A DNA stretch of 64,000 nucleotides. Source: Panaeolus papilionaceus. Lineage: Eukaryota > Basidiomycota > Agaricomycetes > Agaricales. The notes below the pieces were generated by a model. The model had not been told where the DNA came from and searched no databases. It was given only the letters and a program-made list of their open reading frames with translations. Positions 33,501 to 42,176 of the stretch are shown in pieces (positions within the stretch are counted from its first letter, which is position 1; each line of letters begins with the position of its first letter). Location: contig JADNRZ010000021.1 of NCBI GenBank assembly GCA_015501605.1, positions 372,001 through 436,000 on the forward strand, written 5' to 3'. A program made the position numbers and the translations under genes.

Positions 33501-34339
33501 GGCAGACTGAGCGTGTCAACCAGGAGTTGGAACAATACCTCAGGCTCTACATCTCTGAGCGACAGGACGACTGGTACGACATCCTTTCCATGGCTGAGTT
33601 TGCCTACAACAACCATGTCCACTCCTCCACCCAGCAGACTCCCTTCCTTCTAGACTCTGGTCAACATCCTCGCATGGGCTTTGAACCTCTTCCTCCCTCC
33701 CGGATGGAAACTGTGAATGAGTTCACTGATAGGATGAAGACTGCTCTTGAGGAAGCTCGTGCTGCCTTAGCAGCTGCTAAGGAGGACATGGCTAGGTACT
33801 ACAACCGGCGTCGCACCAAGGCTCCTGAGATCAAGCCTGGAGATCGTGTCTACCTTGATGCTTCAGACATCCAAACCACTCGGCCATCCAAGAAGCTCTC
33901 CCACAAGCGAGTTGGTCCTTACCCAGTCATTTCTAGTGTTGGAAAGAATGCCTACCGTCTTCAGCTTCCTAAATCCCTCTCCCGCATCCATCCAGTCTTC
34001 CATGTTGTCAGACTCACTCCTGCTCCTTATGACCCCATCTCTGGTCGAAGAGCCAAGCTACCCCCACCTCCTGTGCTTGTTGACAATGTTGAAGAGTTTG
34101 TTGTGGAGAAGATTTTGAACAGCAAGTTCATCAGAGGCAAACTCCGATACCTGATCAAATGGGAAGGATACGATGCTGGTTGGAATTCTTGGGAACCAGC
34201 TGGCGATGTCCATGCTCCTGACCTCATCAGGGACTTCTATGCAGAGAATCCTAAGGCTCCAAAGGTTATCAGGACCACTTATACTCACATTCCTTATAAA
34301 CGGACTGGACTTCATGCTTCGAGGGCGAAGCAATCCTAG
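30560..34339 (+). pseudogene. pol: Pol polyprotein (PR-RT-RH-INT-chromodomain), frameshifted
   Basis: The protease active site is in LLDTGATGLFIDREYVKSNR (about 30,682). Reverse transcriptase at 31,263-32,100 shows PVFFVKKKDGSLRLVQDYRM and the catalytic YLDDILIF (about 31,892). RNase H shows LEADSSDFATGAVLS and EIWTDHKNLEYF. Integrase has the HHCC zinc region (CHDSTLAGHPG to CDMCLR), the DDE residues in VDFIVELP, SDRGPQF and QTERVNQELEQY, and a C-terminal chromodomain (KLRYLIKWEGYDAGWNSWEP). The frame changes near 30,648, near 31,220 and near 32,763, each consistent with a 1-2 base indel in a formerly continuous frame. Pol copies the RNA and inserts the cDNA in the nucleus; chromodomain elements target chromatin marks. 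The frameshifts imply this copy needs help, unless they are sequencing errors. Confidence 0.9.
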
Positions 34340-34349
34340 AGGGGGGTAA
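34338..34349 (+). promoter_or_regulatory. Polypurine tract
   Basis: AGAGGGGGGTAA directly precedes the 3' LTR, the standard site for plus-strand priming. Confidence 0.85.
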
Positions 34350-34754
34350 TGTCAGGGGATCTCCTGCTACCTCCTATTCCTTTCCTTATTACCATCTCTC
34401 TGTCTCTCCTTTCTCCATTTCCTTTGCTCTATCTCATTATCTGGACATATCATGGACTCATAGATATTATATTACACTCTCCTTTAGTTGCCATTCATTC
34501 ATTATTTAGTTGTTGCCACTGTTCCATAGTCATTCCTTTGTGTTTCCCTTTGTTTGTTTCCAAAGGCATTGTTTGGCATCAAGGCTGATGCCAATGCCAG
34601 CTCATCACTTAAATAGCTGTTTCACCTGGGTTTGATCCTTTACCTCTTTCTCTTTGGATCTCCCCCAGGTGAGCCTACTTCCTGTATTTATGTAGAGCTG
34701 ATATATATCTTTGGATCTCCCCCAGGACTTGTGTGTGTCTGAGGTGCCCTTACA
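34350..34754 (+). repeat. 3' LTR
   Basis: 405 bp, beginning TGTCAGGGGATC and ending CCTTACA; I found no difference from the 5' LTR. ATTGC follows as the target duplication. Confidence 0.95.
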
Positions 34755-34759
34755 ATTGC

Positions 34760-35135
34760 CGCTTCTGCCGCTTTTAAGCCCCGACAGCATCTTGTTTTTG
34801 AATGTTTTTAATACAACTTTTCTTGGTCTTTACTTTTTTTTGGATATTTAGAGCCTTTCCGCAAAACTAGAAAATATATCAGTCTTTGTTCTTTAGCGCC
34901 CATGTGTTTTTCTATTTTTTGTAGAATTTACAAGGTTTTCTGGGATATAATTGTTAGCGCCCAATAAAGTTTTCTTTTTTTCGCGTTTTTGTTTTAACCG
35001 CGCAAAAAGTTTTTCTTTTTTTTGGGGTTTGTGCTTTAAGCGCACAAAAAGTTTTCCTTTTTTTCACGTTTTTGGTTTAAGCGCACAGAAAGGTTTTTTT
35101 TTTTGGTTTCTGTGTGGTAGGCGCCCGTAATAGTC
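34760..35135 (-). repeat. Right subterminal A-run/GCGCTTA repeats
   Basis: On the plus strand, words such as TTAGCGCCCA, TTTAAGCGCACAAAAAG and AAGCGCACAGAAAGG alternate with T-runs (CTTTTTTTCGCG, CTTTTTTTCACG). They are the inverted counterpart of 17,289-17,510. No gene here. Confidence 0.65.
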
Positions 35136-35223
35136 TCTGAGGTCGACAAAAGTTGTTTGGAAAAAAGAAAACAAATGTGTACATTTTCAAAATTGTTACA
35201 AGGTATAGTATCACGTTCAAAAT

Positions 35224-35262
35224 GTTTTCCCTAAATAATAAATGTGCTAATTGCGCACCATA
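35224..35262 (-). repeat. Right TIR of the large element
   Basis: Reads GTTTTCCCTAAATAATAAAT and on to GCGCACCATA; perfect reverse complement of 17,160-17,198, followed by TTTTCT (35,263-35,268). Confidence 0.9.
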
Positions 35263-35268
35263 TTTTCT

Positions 35269-36049
35269 AACATCTCGCATATCTAATGCTGCTGGGAGCA
35301 AAGATGGCGCAGATGTAACTGATCTCAGTCTTGTCTACACTATCATTCATGACGACTTAACTAGCGTTGCTGCTGGACCCGGGAGGAGTTGGGTGACCTG
35401 ACGTTACTTCTGGCCACACAGATTGTGCTCACACATCGGGGTGGATGCCACTCAGGTAGGGTCTCACTTTGGAATTTGTTCCTCGATCATGTGCTGATTG
35501 TTTCTGCAACGCAGGACATGACGGATATGCGTTTACATCTGGACACAATTCAGTCTCTCGACGTTATGCTTGCAAATGTTACGCTGAATCTGGAATCATC
35601 GTCTATCGATCCTGACTAGTGACTTCTGGATGCATCATGCCTTGCCTTCCGATTCTACCCATCGTTAGTTGGCTCTGGTAGAATCTCGGTATTGGCTCTA
35701 TTTGGATCACTTAATGGGTATCATGATTATAATTTCATTCTCGCGGATGAATTTGCATCTAATCCATTGACTGAGAGCTAGCCAGATAGTCACCAAAAGG
35801 TTCTATCATCCTTCGTTCTCGTCCCCTGAGCCACCGACGCAAACGAAGCCAAACAGAAGCGCATCACTTCTTAGCTGGGTCCTTCGCAACATCTTTTACT
35901 TTCTTTCCTTCCTTCCACCAACTTTACGATCCCTCACAGCTACCATTAGCTCATCAGATACGCATCAAACGGTTATTATGGAGTTGACACCTGGACAAGG
36001 AGTTTTCTACTTTGAATCTTTTCAGGCTAAACAGGTCGATCCGAGCACG
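35269..36049. other. Flank of the large element, no recognised gene
   Basis: Several short frames but none with recognisable motif or splice pattern that I can defend. Confidence 0.45.
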
Positions 36050-37090
36050 ATGAACCGCAACTTGCGATGCGCGAATTGTCGCAAGACGAAGGACGATTGT
36101 GAGTCTGGAGGGTTGAAACGATGTACAGCCGTGAGTATATGCGCTCATATTCTCTGTTGTTGGGGGTATCTGATGTGGTTATCAATGTGAATATGTTGCA
36201 TATTGCTCAAAAGAGGTCTGTGTTCTTCATATCGTCGTCGATTTTCAAATTACTGATGCCAAATTTCAACATTACGAGGACAGTGTCAAACGAAGGACTG
36301 GTGAGTCTTTAATTACCGTGACGTCATCTCATTTATACCTGATCTATGAAATGTAGGCGTAATCACAAACCTCAGTGCCAACTCGTCTGCTTCCAACTCA
36401 AAGTCCTCGAAGCCGTTCGTTGCGCGCTTGACGACCCCAAAATTGCGCACTACCTACGCGTTACCATAGCCGTAAACGGGAACCTCGCATCCCTCACCCC
36501 GGCCATACGTGCTAAGACGCTCCGTTCAAACTTCATCCTCCCTCAAAATTTGCCTGGACCCCGACGCCAAGACCACGAGCGCGATCTCGGCTCATCTCAT
36601 CGAGGAGATGTTCAAGCAAAACCTTCGTCCTGAGCAGATGGTCATCCCTACGCATGACAAAATCCAGTTGTTGAAGAACAGGGATGGCTATCTCCACATC
36701 CGCCGTGCGCCAACGTGCGTAGTAGGAAGCCAAGACGTGGACCCGAAGGAGGCAATGGATTTATGGAACCTCTCGAAGGAGACGCAGAGGGGGGGCTTTT
36801 ATCCTCATGGGAGGTGGACAGCGGAACAGGAGAGGAGGTATGAGGGTAAGATGGGTCCGGAGAGGGCTATGAACCCTGTTGTGGTGCTTGATTGGATGTG
36901 GGATAAGTTTGTTGTGAAGAATGCGATTGAGATTACGCCTGAGGCGATGAGGGATGCTGAGAGGTTGCGTGTGGATAAGACGATGCGGTTTGGAGAGTGT
37001 GGTGGAGAGAGAGCTGGGGATGGGGATTTGAAGATTGAGGTTGTGAATGGGGTCTGTGGGTTGGTTCAGTACGCGTTTGTCTCAGGTTGA
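36050..37090 (+). pseudogene. MYND-finger-like protein gene, incomplete finger and frameshift
   Basis: Exon 1 (36,050-36,130) reads MNRNLRCANCRKTKDDCESG then GLKRCTA. A 17-base exon (36,284-36,300) gives CQTKDW, and exon 3 from 36,357 gives RNHKPQCQLVCF. CxxC, the later Cys and CQxxDWxxHKxxC are the hallmarks of MYND zinc fingers, which bind proline-rich partners in transcriptional regulators. The middle YCSxxC part is missing between exons 1 and 2, perhaps a lost or degenerate small exon in the 153-base intron. Around 36,510-36,535 the frame changes: the rest (LDPDAKTTSAISAHLIEEMF, PEQMVIPTHDKIQLLKNRDG, NPVVVLDWMWDKFVVKN) is in the next frame to the stop at 37,090. I read this as a recently broken gene; an unrecognised short intron is the alternative. 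Confidence 0.6.
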
Positions 37091-37841
37091 GTTTGATGGG
37101 GCCATTGCTTATGCTGCCTGATAGCAACATCAACGTGTATATCAAGTCGAAAGAACCGTCGAACATGAAGGTGAAGATGGCGCCGTACGATAAAAGGTGT
37201 GTTTTACCTCCCACTGAAACACCTTGGAGTAGCTCATTGTTCGTGTTAGGATCCATATGGAGATGCAGATGCAGGTGATGAATAATATTCAGGCTAGGAT
37301 AAATAGGGGTCTGCCTCCGTGAATGAGGAGCGGTGAATAGTGATACCTTTCTCATGTGTTTGTGTGCATGAGTAGCTTTTCGTTGGTGTATTCGCAACCG
37401 ATGATTGGGGTTGAAAAATAATTCTACTCATTGTTTCGGGTAATTCGCTGTACATGTTCTCGTCATCGCGCGTCGGGTCGCGCTCCACATTGATGGGGAT
37501 GTGGCAGTGTTTAAGTTCTCTGACGTCCCTTGCCACGTCGCGTCCCGTTACCCCATCACCAACTATTTCAGCTTCATCACCTCCTCCCAGTCACTGAACC
37601 ATTCCTCGTCCTCAAAGTATAACTCGGAGCTCGTAGAAGGAATGTCAATACCTCCGATGGCTTCCGGCGAGGGCAAGTCTCAAACACCAAATCTGGATGC
37701 AGCAGTAGATGCGGGAGAGTGGAAGGATATGGTTGGTGTCAAATTTAAAATAGGACGTCGGCAGGTGATGTGCGTCTTCGTTTAACTTCATATCTCTATC
37801 CTCTTCGAAGCTCATTCTTCCCTTCTGGCACGTTATTCAGT
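37091..37841. other. Stretch without a recognised gene
   Basis: Contains the 3' end of the MYND-like gene and upstream sequence of the 37.8-kb frame; frames present show no family features. Confidence 0.45.
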
Positions 37842-38261
37842 ATGTCTGAGCAGGGACTCATCCTACCTGATCTAACACCCACTAATGTACGCGTCCTCGC
37901 TCAACGCATATGGTCAGCGCGCCACAAATCCACCAAACGTGCCGAAATTTCAGCTCAGGCGATACGAGACAAGTGTTCAGCGAGCGAAACGCAGATTCGG
38001 CTGAATGCAGTGGGAAAGAGGGGTTACACGGAGGAAGAGATTGAGGATCGGGATGGGTATATTGAGGGAGTGGTAAATGTGCATAAGGAGAGGTATCCGG
38101 GGTTGTATGAGGTGGTGAGAGAGGAGGTAGAGGGAGGGGGGAAGGAGAAGAAGAGGAGGAAGAATGCGGATGCGCATGTTGTGAGAGAGGCGAGGGAGCT
38201 GTTGGGTTCTGTGAAGCGAAGGAAGATGGAGGATGAGGGTTCTTCACCGTCCGAGGCCTAG
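37842..38261 (+). CDS. Small basic protein, unknown function
   Basis: 139 codons from ATG 37,842 (MSEQGLILPDLTPTNVRVLA). The protein is helical and charged, with ETQIRLNAVGKRGYTEEEIE in the middle and basic clusters KEKKRRKNAD and VKRRKMEDEG near the C-terminus that could be nuclear localisation signals. A preceding TTATTCAG could be a splice acceptor, so an upstream exon is possible. I do not recognise the family. Purine-rich codon use in the second half is unusual but consistent with a coding strand. Confidence 0.45.
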   Translation: MSEQGLILPDLTPTNVRVLAQRIWSARHKSTKRAEISAQAIRDKCSASETQIRLNAVGKRGYTEEEIEDRDGYIEGVVNVHKERYPGLYEVVREEVEGGGKEKKRRKNADAHVVREARELLGSVKRRKMEDEGSSPSEA

Positions 38262-38664
38262 TTGAATGGTGTCTTGTCGCCTTTTTTACCCTGCTGAGCT
38301 TGCTCATACCCACTGGTTGTTTTTCACTTTTTATCCTTACCTTTTTATCCCGCTGCACACTCAACTATCATCTCGTTGTGCATCATCGTTCATGTTTTAT
38401 TCTATATATAATACCATGCGTAAACGGTGTAACTGCAAACAAGCAGGACGTGTGGGCATGTTGTGTGAAGGCGGCGAAAGCAAGGATAAAATTGGCTAGA
38501 TTCGAAAGAATGTCTTTTTGTAGCACAAGCGAAGTCAAAGACGACGGTTATGCCACAAGGGGTATGAGTTGAGGTAAGTTCCAACTGTGAGATGACTGCT
38601 TAGAGCTATCGTATTTCAGTAGAACTTGTTCTGGGGTACATAGTGATAACTACGAGGGTATATA
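38262..38664. other. Intergenic stretch
   Basis: No gene or repeat recognised. Confidence 0.5.
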
Positions 38665-39043
38665 CTGTACCATTTTAAATTGTTCGTCAGTCACAGGTCA
38701 CAAGCCCTTCTGACGGCGACGAATTTTGTACCATGTCCCAGGTCACAAGGCAATGTGTCGGCCATGACCAACCAATTAAAAAATGTATGTATAAAACCTT
38801 AAAAAAATCACACTAAACTGTCCAAAATTATAGAGACCGCGCCTATGTTAAAATCCACTCTACATGAGGAAGTAAAGAGAGGTTGTAATATTAGTGTTGT
38901 TTAATCTGGGATATGCCATGACGAAATTTGGCTTGCGCTGAAATTTGGTCTGGGTCACAGGTCCCAGCCCTTGTTGACGGGGACAAAGTTCGTCAGGGAG
39001 GTCACCGGTCACACCCCCTGACGAACAATTTAACATGGTACAG
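38665..39043. mobile_element. Mariner-like MITE (379 bp) with TA duplication
   Basis: The left end CTGTACCATTTTAAATTGTT and the right end (reverse complement) CTGTACCATGTTAAATTGTT both continue CGTCAG. TA flanks at 38,663-38,664 and 39,044-39,045. Internal GTCACAGGTC words are repeated near both ends. No coding capacity. It shares CTGTACCA termini with the MITE at 18,988-19,353 but differs inside. Confidence 0.85.
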
Positions 39044-39073
39044 TATACTCGACAGAATCTAGGGTAGTCCGAA

Positions 39074-39603
39074 TAGGGACTAACATGGTTAGGGTTTAAC
39101 CGGATAATTGACACTAATTATCCGTATCCGTAACCTAAATCGCATTACCGTGGGTTGATGGGCAATATCCGTGGTTTTGATGGATATCCGGGTAATCCGT
39201 GCCTCTTGAGGCAAATGACTATGTGCTACCTGCAGAGTGTATAAAATACTCTCAAGAGGTAATTTCGAAACCTATCAATATTTTTTTAAATGTATTTGGG
39301 GTATGCAGAGGGAGTACGGCCGTTTTTTGTGAAACCCCCCATTTCTGGAGACAGTCAGGGGAATGGGTGACGTTGTCACAATGCGTGACTCATCTTCATA
39401 ATTGAGCAATTGATGAATGCATTAGAAATTTTTGTAATATAATAATTTGTTCCATTAATATTATTATTAATATACAAGAAAGCGGACAGATTGCCCGGAT
39501 TGAACCGGATATTGGGCGAACCGTACCCATACCGTACCGTAAATGGTCATGATCCGTGGTTATGTAACCGGATAGTACCCGGATAGACCCATGTTAGTCC
39601 CTA
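39074..39603. mobile_element. hAT-like MITE (530 bp) with 8-bp target duplication
   Basis: Terminal inverted repeats TAGGGACTAACATGG are flanked by exact 8-bp direct repeats AGTCCGAA (39,066-39,073 and 39,604-39,611). Many subterminal words of the type ATCCGTA, CCGGATA and ATCCGGGTA lie inside both ends. An 8-bp duplication and TAGGG-type ends are hallmarks of hAT transposons. No transposase gene is present. It lies 30 bases from the right end of the mariner-like MITE. Confidence 0.9.
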
Positions 39604-40636
39604 AGTCCGAATAAGGAATGCGAGATAACGGCAAAGCCGGCGAAGGGGAACGTAAAGACAAAGGAATGTAAATACGAAGGGTAAAGGAACAGTGTAATCG
39701 CTACACTTTTGAAGGCGACGATGTAGAAGATCAAATTTTATGACATACATGGTGACCAAAACCTCAGCCCACTTTGATAATGGTGGGGGGCTGTTAATAG
39801 CCTCGTTGTTTCTTTTCGCTTGGATCCCAATTGAGATGCGCTCATGAATGTCGTCATAGAAAGGGCTTGAGCGGGTTTCCATGTTGTGGTCGGCAAATGC
39901 TATAGTCGGTGCGGTCAAATTATCAGTGCTAGGAGTGCAGAGGATAGCTCACCGTGGAACGGTCTGATTCTAGCTCCACCAGAAACAAACTCCTGTAATC
40001 AACAGAAGGAAATCAGTCGGTTTTAAGACTCCACACTTAAGGAAGAGAGCAGACACCTGCAAAAATTCGTCTTGCAGCTGTTTGACATTCGAATCTCAGC
40101 CCGCTCATTCGACAGTAGGTTCCACATGGTGGTTACGAACGTTACTGAGCGCATTTCGGTGTAAGCTCCTAGATAGGATTGAAACATATCGAGAACTCTG
40201 CGCTTGGATCCACTCAGCCTGGTTTCATTGATCGGAATGGTGTATAAAATGTGATGAATTTCCGATAAACTAATGCAACATGAGCTAGAAAACCATAACC
40301 GTTGGAGAAGAACCTACCTGTTTTCGTCTAACCATTTGCGAATCTTGACGACAATTTCGAAACCTGCTATTTCGGGGTCTGCTAATCCGGGAGTGTCGAT
40401 GAGGTAAACAGGTGCACCATAGTGGTACACGTTGTCGAGTCTGTATGCGTTCACATGCTGGGTGTAGCCCGAGAGCTGGTCCTTAGATATGTTTAATGGC
40501 AATGCGGCTCCAGCAAACGCCTCAACAAACTGACCCACACAACAAAGGAGTCAACTTTCAAAAATATCTACCTGACAGATAGAGGTGTTACAGGTCGCTC
40601 ACACTACTCTTTCCAGCCCCAGTTGGACCCAAAAGA
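39601..40636 (-). pseudogene. AIG1-like P-loop GTPase gene 1, frameshifted, 5' end not found
   Basis: Minus-strand exons: 40,636-40,603 (G1 motif LLGPTGAGKSS), 40,529-40,318 (FVEAFAGAALPLNISKDQLS; G3 in VYLIDTPGLADPEIAGFEIV), 40,269-40,057 (HHILYTIPINETRLSGSKRR; G4-like TTMWN), 39,992-39,953, and 39,899 down to about 39,770. Introns are 48-73 nt. The homologous exons at 51-52 kb and 63.6-64 kb have the same boundaries. Near 40,095 one extra base moves the family segment VKQLQDEFLQEFVSGG out of frame. The hAT-like MITE inserted just beyond the 3' end. Family members are small GTP-binding proteins related to septin/AIG1 GTPases; their role in fungi is unknown. The 5' exon above 40,636 was not identified. 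Confidence 0.7.
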
Positions 40637-40841
40637 CTGTGAAAGTCTCCATCAGTGCGCGATGAATCCCCAATACAGATATGCTGTCGTACCGCCTACG
40701 GTATACGGTATAAAAACAACCAAATAAAATAATATGTCACACAAGACGTGCAACACGAGAGGTGGATAGTGATGGGTAATGGGAATACCGAAGGTAAGCG
40801 GGTATGTAGTTGAGCGAGGGCGAAGGCACGGAGCACGGTAG

Positions 40842-41182
40842 TGTTAGAATATTTTTCTATCGTCTACCAGTTCCCGAGTCGTCTCTATTCTTGTCTCCTT
40901 ATTGTTCCATCTATCTTTACTTGTAACCAGGAACTTCTTCATACCCACATTATGCATCATCCCTTATACCAAAGTATTGGTATCGTTTCAGCTATATTTA
41001 CCTAGCTACTCTACATGTATATAAGCAGTCGAGTAGCACCTCAATTCCATAGTGTTTTCTCTCTTTTCTTTACCTCTGCTTAAGGACTCAACACTCAGTC
41101 CTTTCTTCTTTATCGTTCACCAAGGTTCCTCTCCACAGTTGCGACTGTTGGAGTTCACTATCGCCTTAGCCTTACTCTTTTA
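40842..41182 (+). mobile_element. Probable solo LTR (341 bp)
   Basis: The unit starts TGTTAGAATATTTTTC and ends CTCTTTTA, and is flanked by 5-bp direct repeats GGTAG (40,837-40,841 and 41,183-41,187). Inside is a TATATAAG box (about 41,020) followed by a pyrimidine-rich region, as in LTR promoters. The end is TA where CA is usual, consistent with one transition. No internal retroelement remains, so recombination between LTRs is inferred. Confidence 0.55.
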
Positions 41183-41187
41183 GGTAG

Positions 41188-42176
41188 GTACCACGTAGGC
41201 CTGTAGTCGGTATTATAGCGTCGTTTCTAATGAATGAGACGCTGTGCAAGTGTATTGGACGTGTGTGAAGCGCTGGGCTTCGAGATTTCGAACGCTGGTG
41301 ATGAAACTGAAGAGATGCGAAGCTGGGGTGAGTGCCGATTGACTCAGATACTAATAAACTCGAATGTGAGGGATAAAGAACCTGCTTTTTCATTCGTTCT
41401 CGTGCTGTACTTTCATACTACAAGAGAGTGTACAAACACGAAGCTACTAAGATGATAAGAAACAGTCATATGGTACAAGGTATGGAGGATGGCTATCCAA
41501 TCGGAAAGCAAGAATGAAAAATATTACAATTAATACTACATTTAAGGAAGAGAGCATAGAGGTTGTGTTGTGGGTTCATATGGGTGAGGAGTGATATTTA
41601 CAAGAAAATGAAGAATAAAATGTTACAAATATTGATATCAATCGCGCATTGGGGCGCGAGAATGAAACGAGCGTTTAACTCGTACTTGGCGCTTAGCTCT
41701 GCTGTGGAGCAAAGCTGCGGTCGCTCGGGATCGTTATGGAGCCGATTTCATGGGGTAAACCGTGCGGAGCGCGACAATGCTCACAGGCAGATCCATGATA
41801 CTTTAGGGATGTATGCGGTCGGTGTGGCAGAAATCTCCCCAGAAAAGGTTAGGTTTTGGGTACGGATGAGCGGATAGTATTTATCCATTGGAGCAAGGGG
41901 CTTGACAGAGATTAAGTCCAAAGGATAGAAGGACGTGGCAGAGTGAACTGTGACTCGTTCACTGCCAAGTCTGCCACCAGTGTGAGTGAGGTACAGCATG
42001 CTGTGTGGATAATCACACGGTCACGCACTAGGTGGATGACTTTGCCCATGTCGCATGTCGCGGAGGTGAACGGACTACTTTCACCTGATCTGCTCATGAA
42101 TAGATCGAAAAAGGAATATTTATGTGATATTTTCAATGCACTATACAAAGAGAATAGCTCCCTTAATACGACTGAT
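41188..42176. other. Stretch without a recognised gene
   Basis: No coding or repeat signal I can support. Confidence 0.45.

Larger units (their letters stand above)
28508..34754 (+). mobile_element. Ty3/Gypsy chromovirus LTR retrotransposon
   Basis: 6247 bp with 405-bp LTRs and a 5-bp target duplication ATTGC at 28,503-28,507 and 34,755-34,759. Order: LTR, self-priming-type PBS, gag, protease, reverse transcriptase, RNase H, integrase, chromodomain, polypurine tract (AGAGGGGGGTAA at 34,338-34,349), LTR. The LTRs appear identical, so insertion is recent. The coding part nevertheless has a gag stop and at least three pol frameshifts, so this copy is probably not autonomous. It is nested in the large TIR element. 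Confidence 0.95.
17160..35262. mobile_element. Large TIR element with integrase, SPT5-like and BTB genes (candidate new DNA transposon)
   Basis: Seen: 39-bp perfect terminal inverted repeats (17,160-17,198 and 35,224-35,262) starting TATGGTGCGCAATTAGCACA, flanked by exact 6-bp direct repeats TTTTCT (17,154-17,159 and 35,263-35,268). Inside each end lie A-run/GGCGCTTA subterminal repeats in inverted orientation. Contents: SPT5-like gene, two BTB genes, an integrase gene with D-D-E residues, and a probable nuclear protein. A 6.2-kb LTR element and a 366-bp MITE are nested. Removing these and their TSDs leaves about 11.5 kb. Known: integrases of the rve fold make staggered cuts giving 4-6 bp duplications; Polintons also show 6-bp TSDs, but no DNA polymerase B, packaging ATPase or capsid gene is visible here. 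Inferred: the integrase mobilised the unit and the other genes are cargo or accessory functions. Confidence 0.75.

Noticed and set aside
17160..35262. Interpretation of the large element as a Polinton/Maverick or a Starship
   Set aside because: No DNA polymerase B, packaging ATPase, capsid or adenovirus-type protease, and no DUF3435 tyrosine recombinase; only the 6-bp TSD and rve-type integrase are Polinton-like.
35153..35401. 82-aa frame spanning the right TIR
   Set aside because: Crosses the end of the transposon into host DNA; fortuitous.
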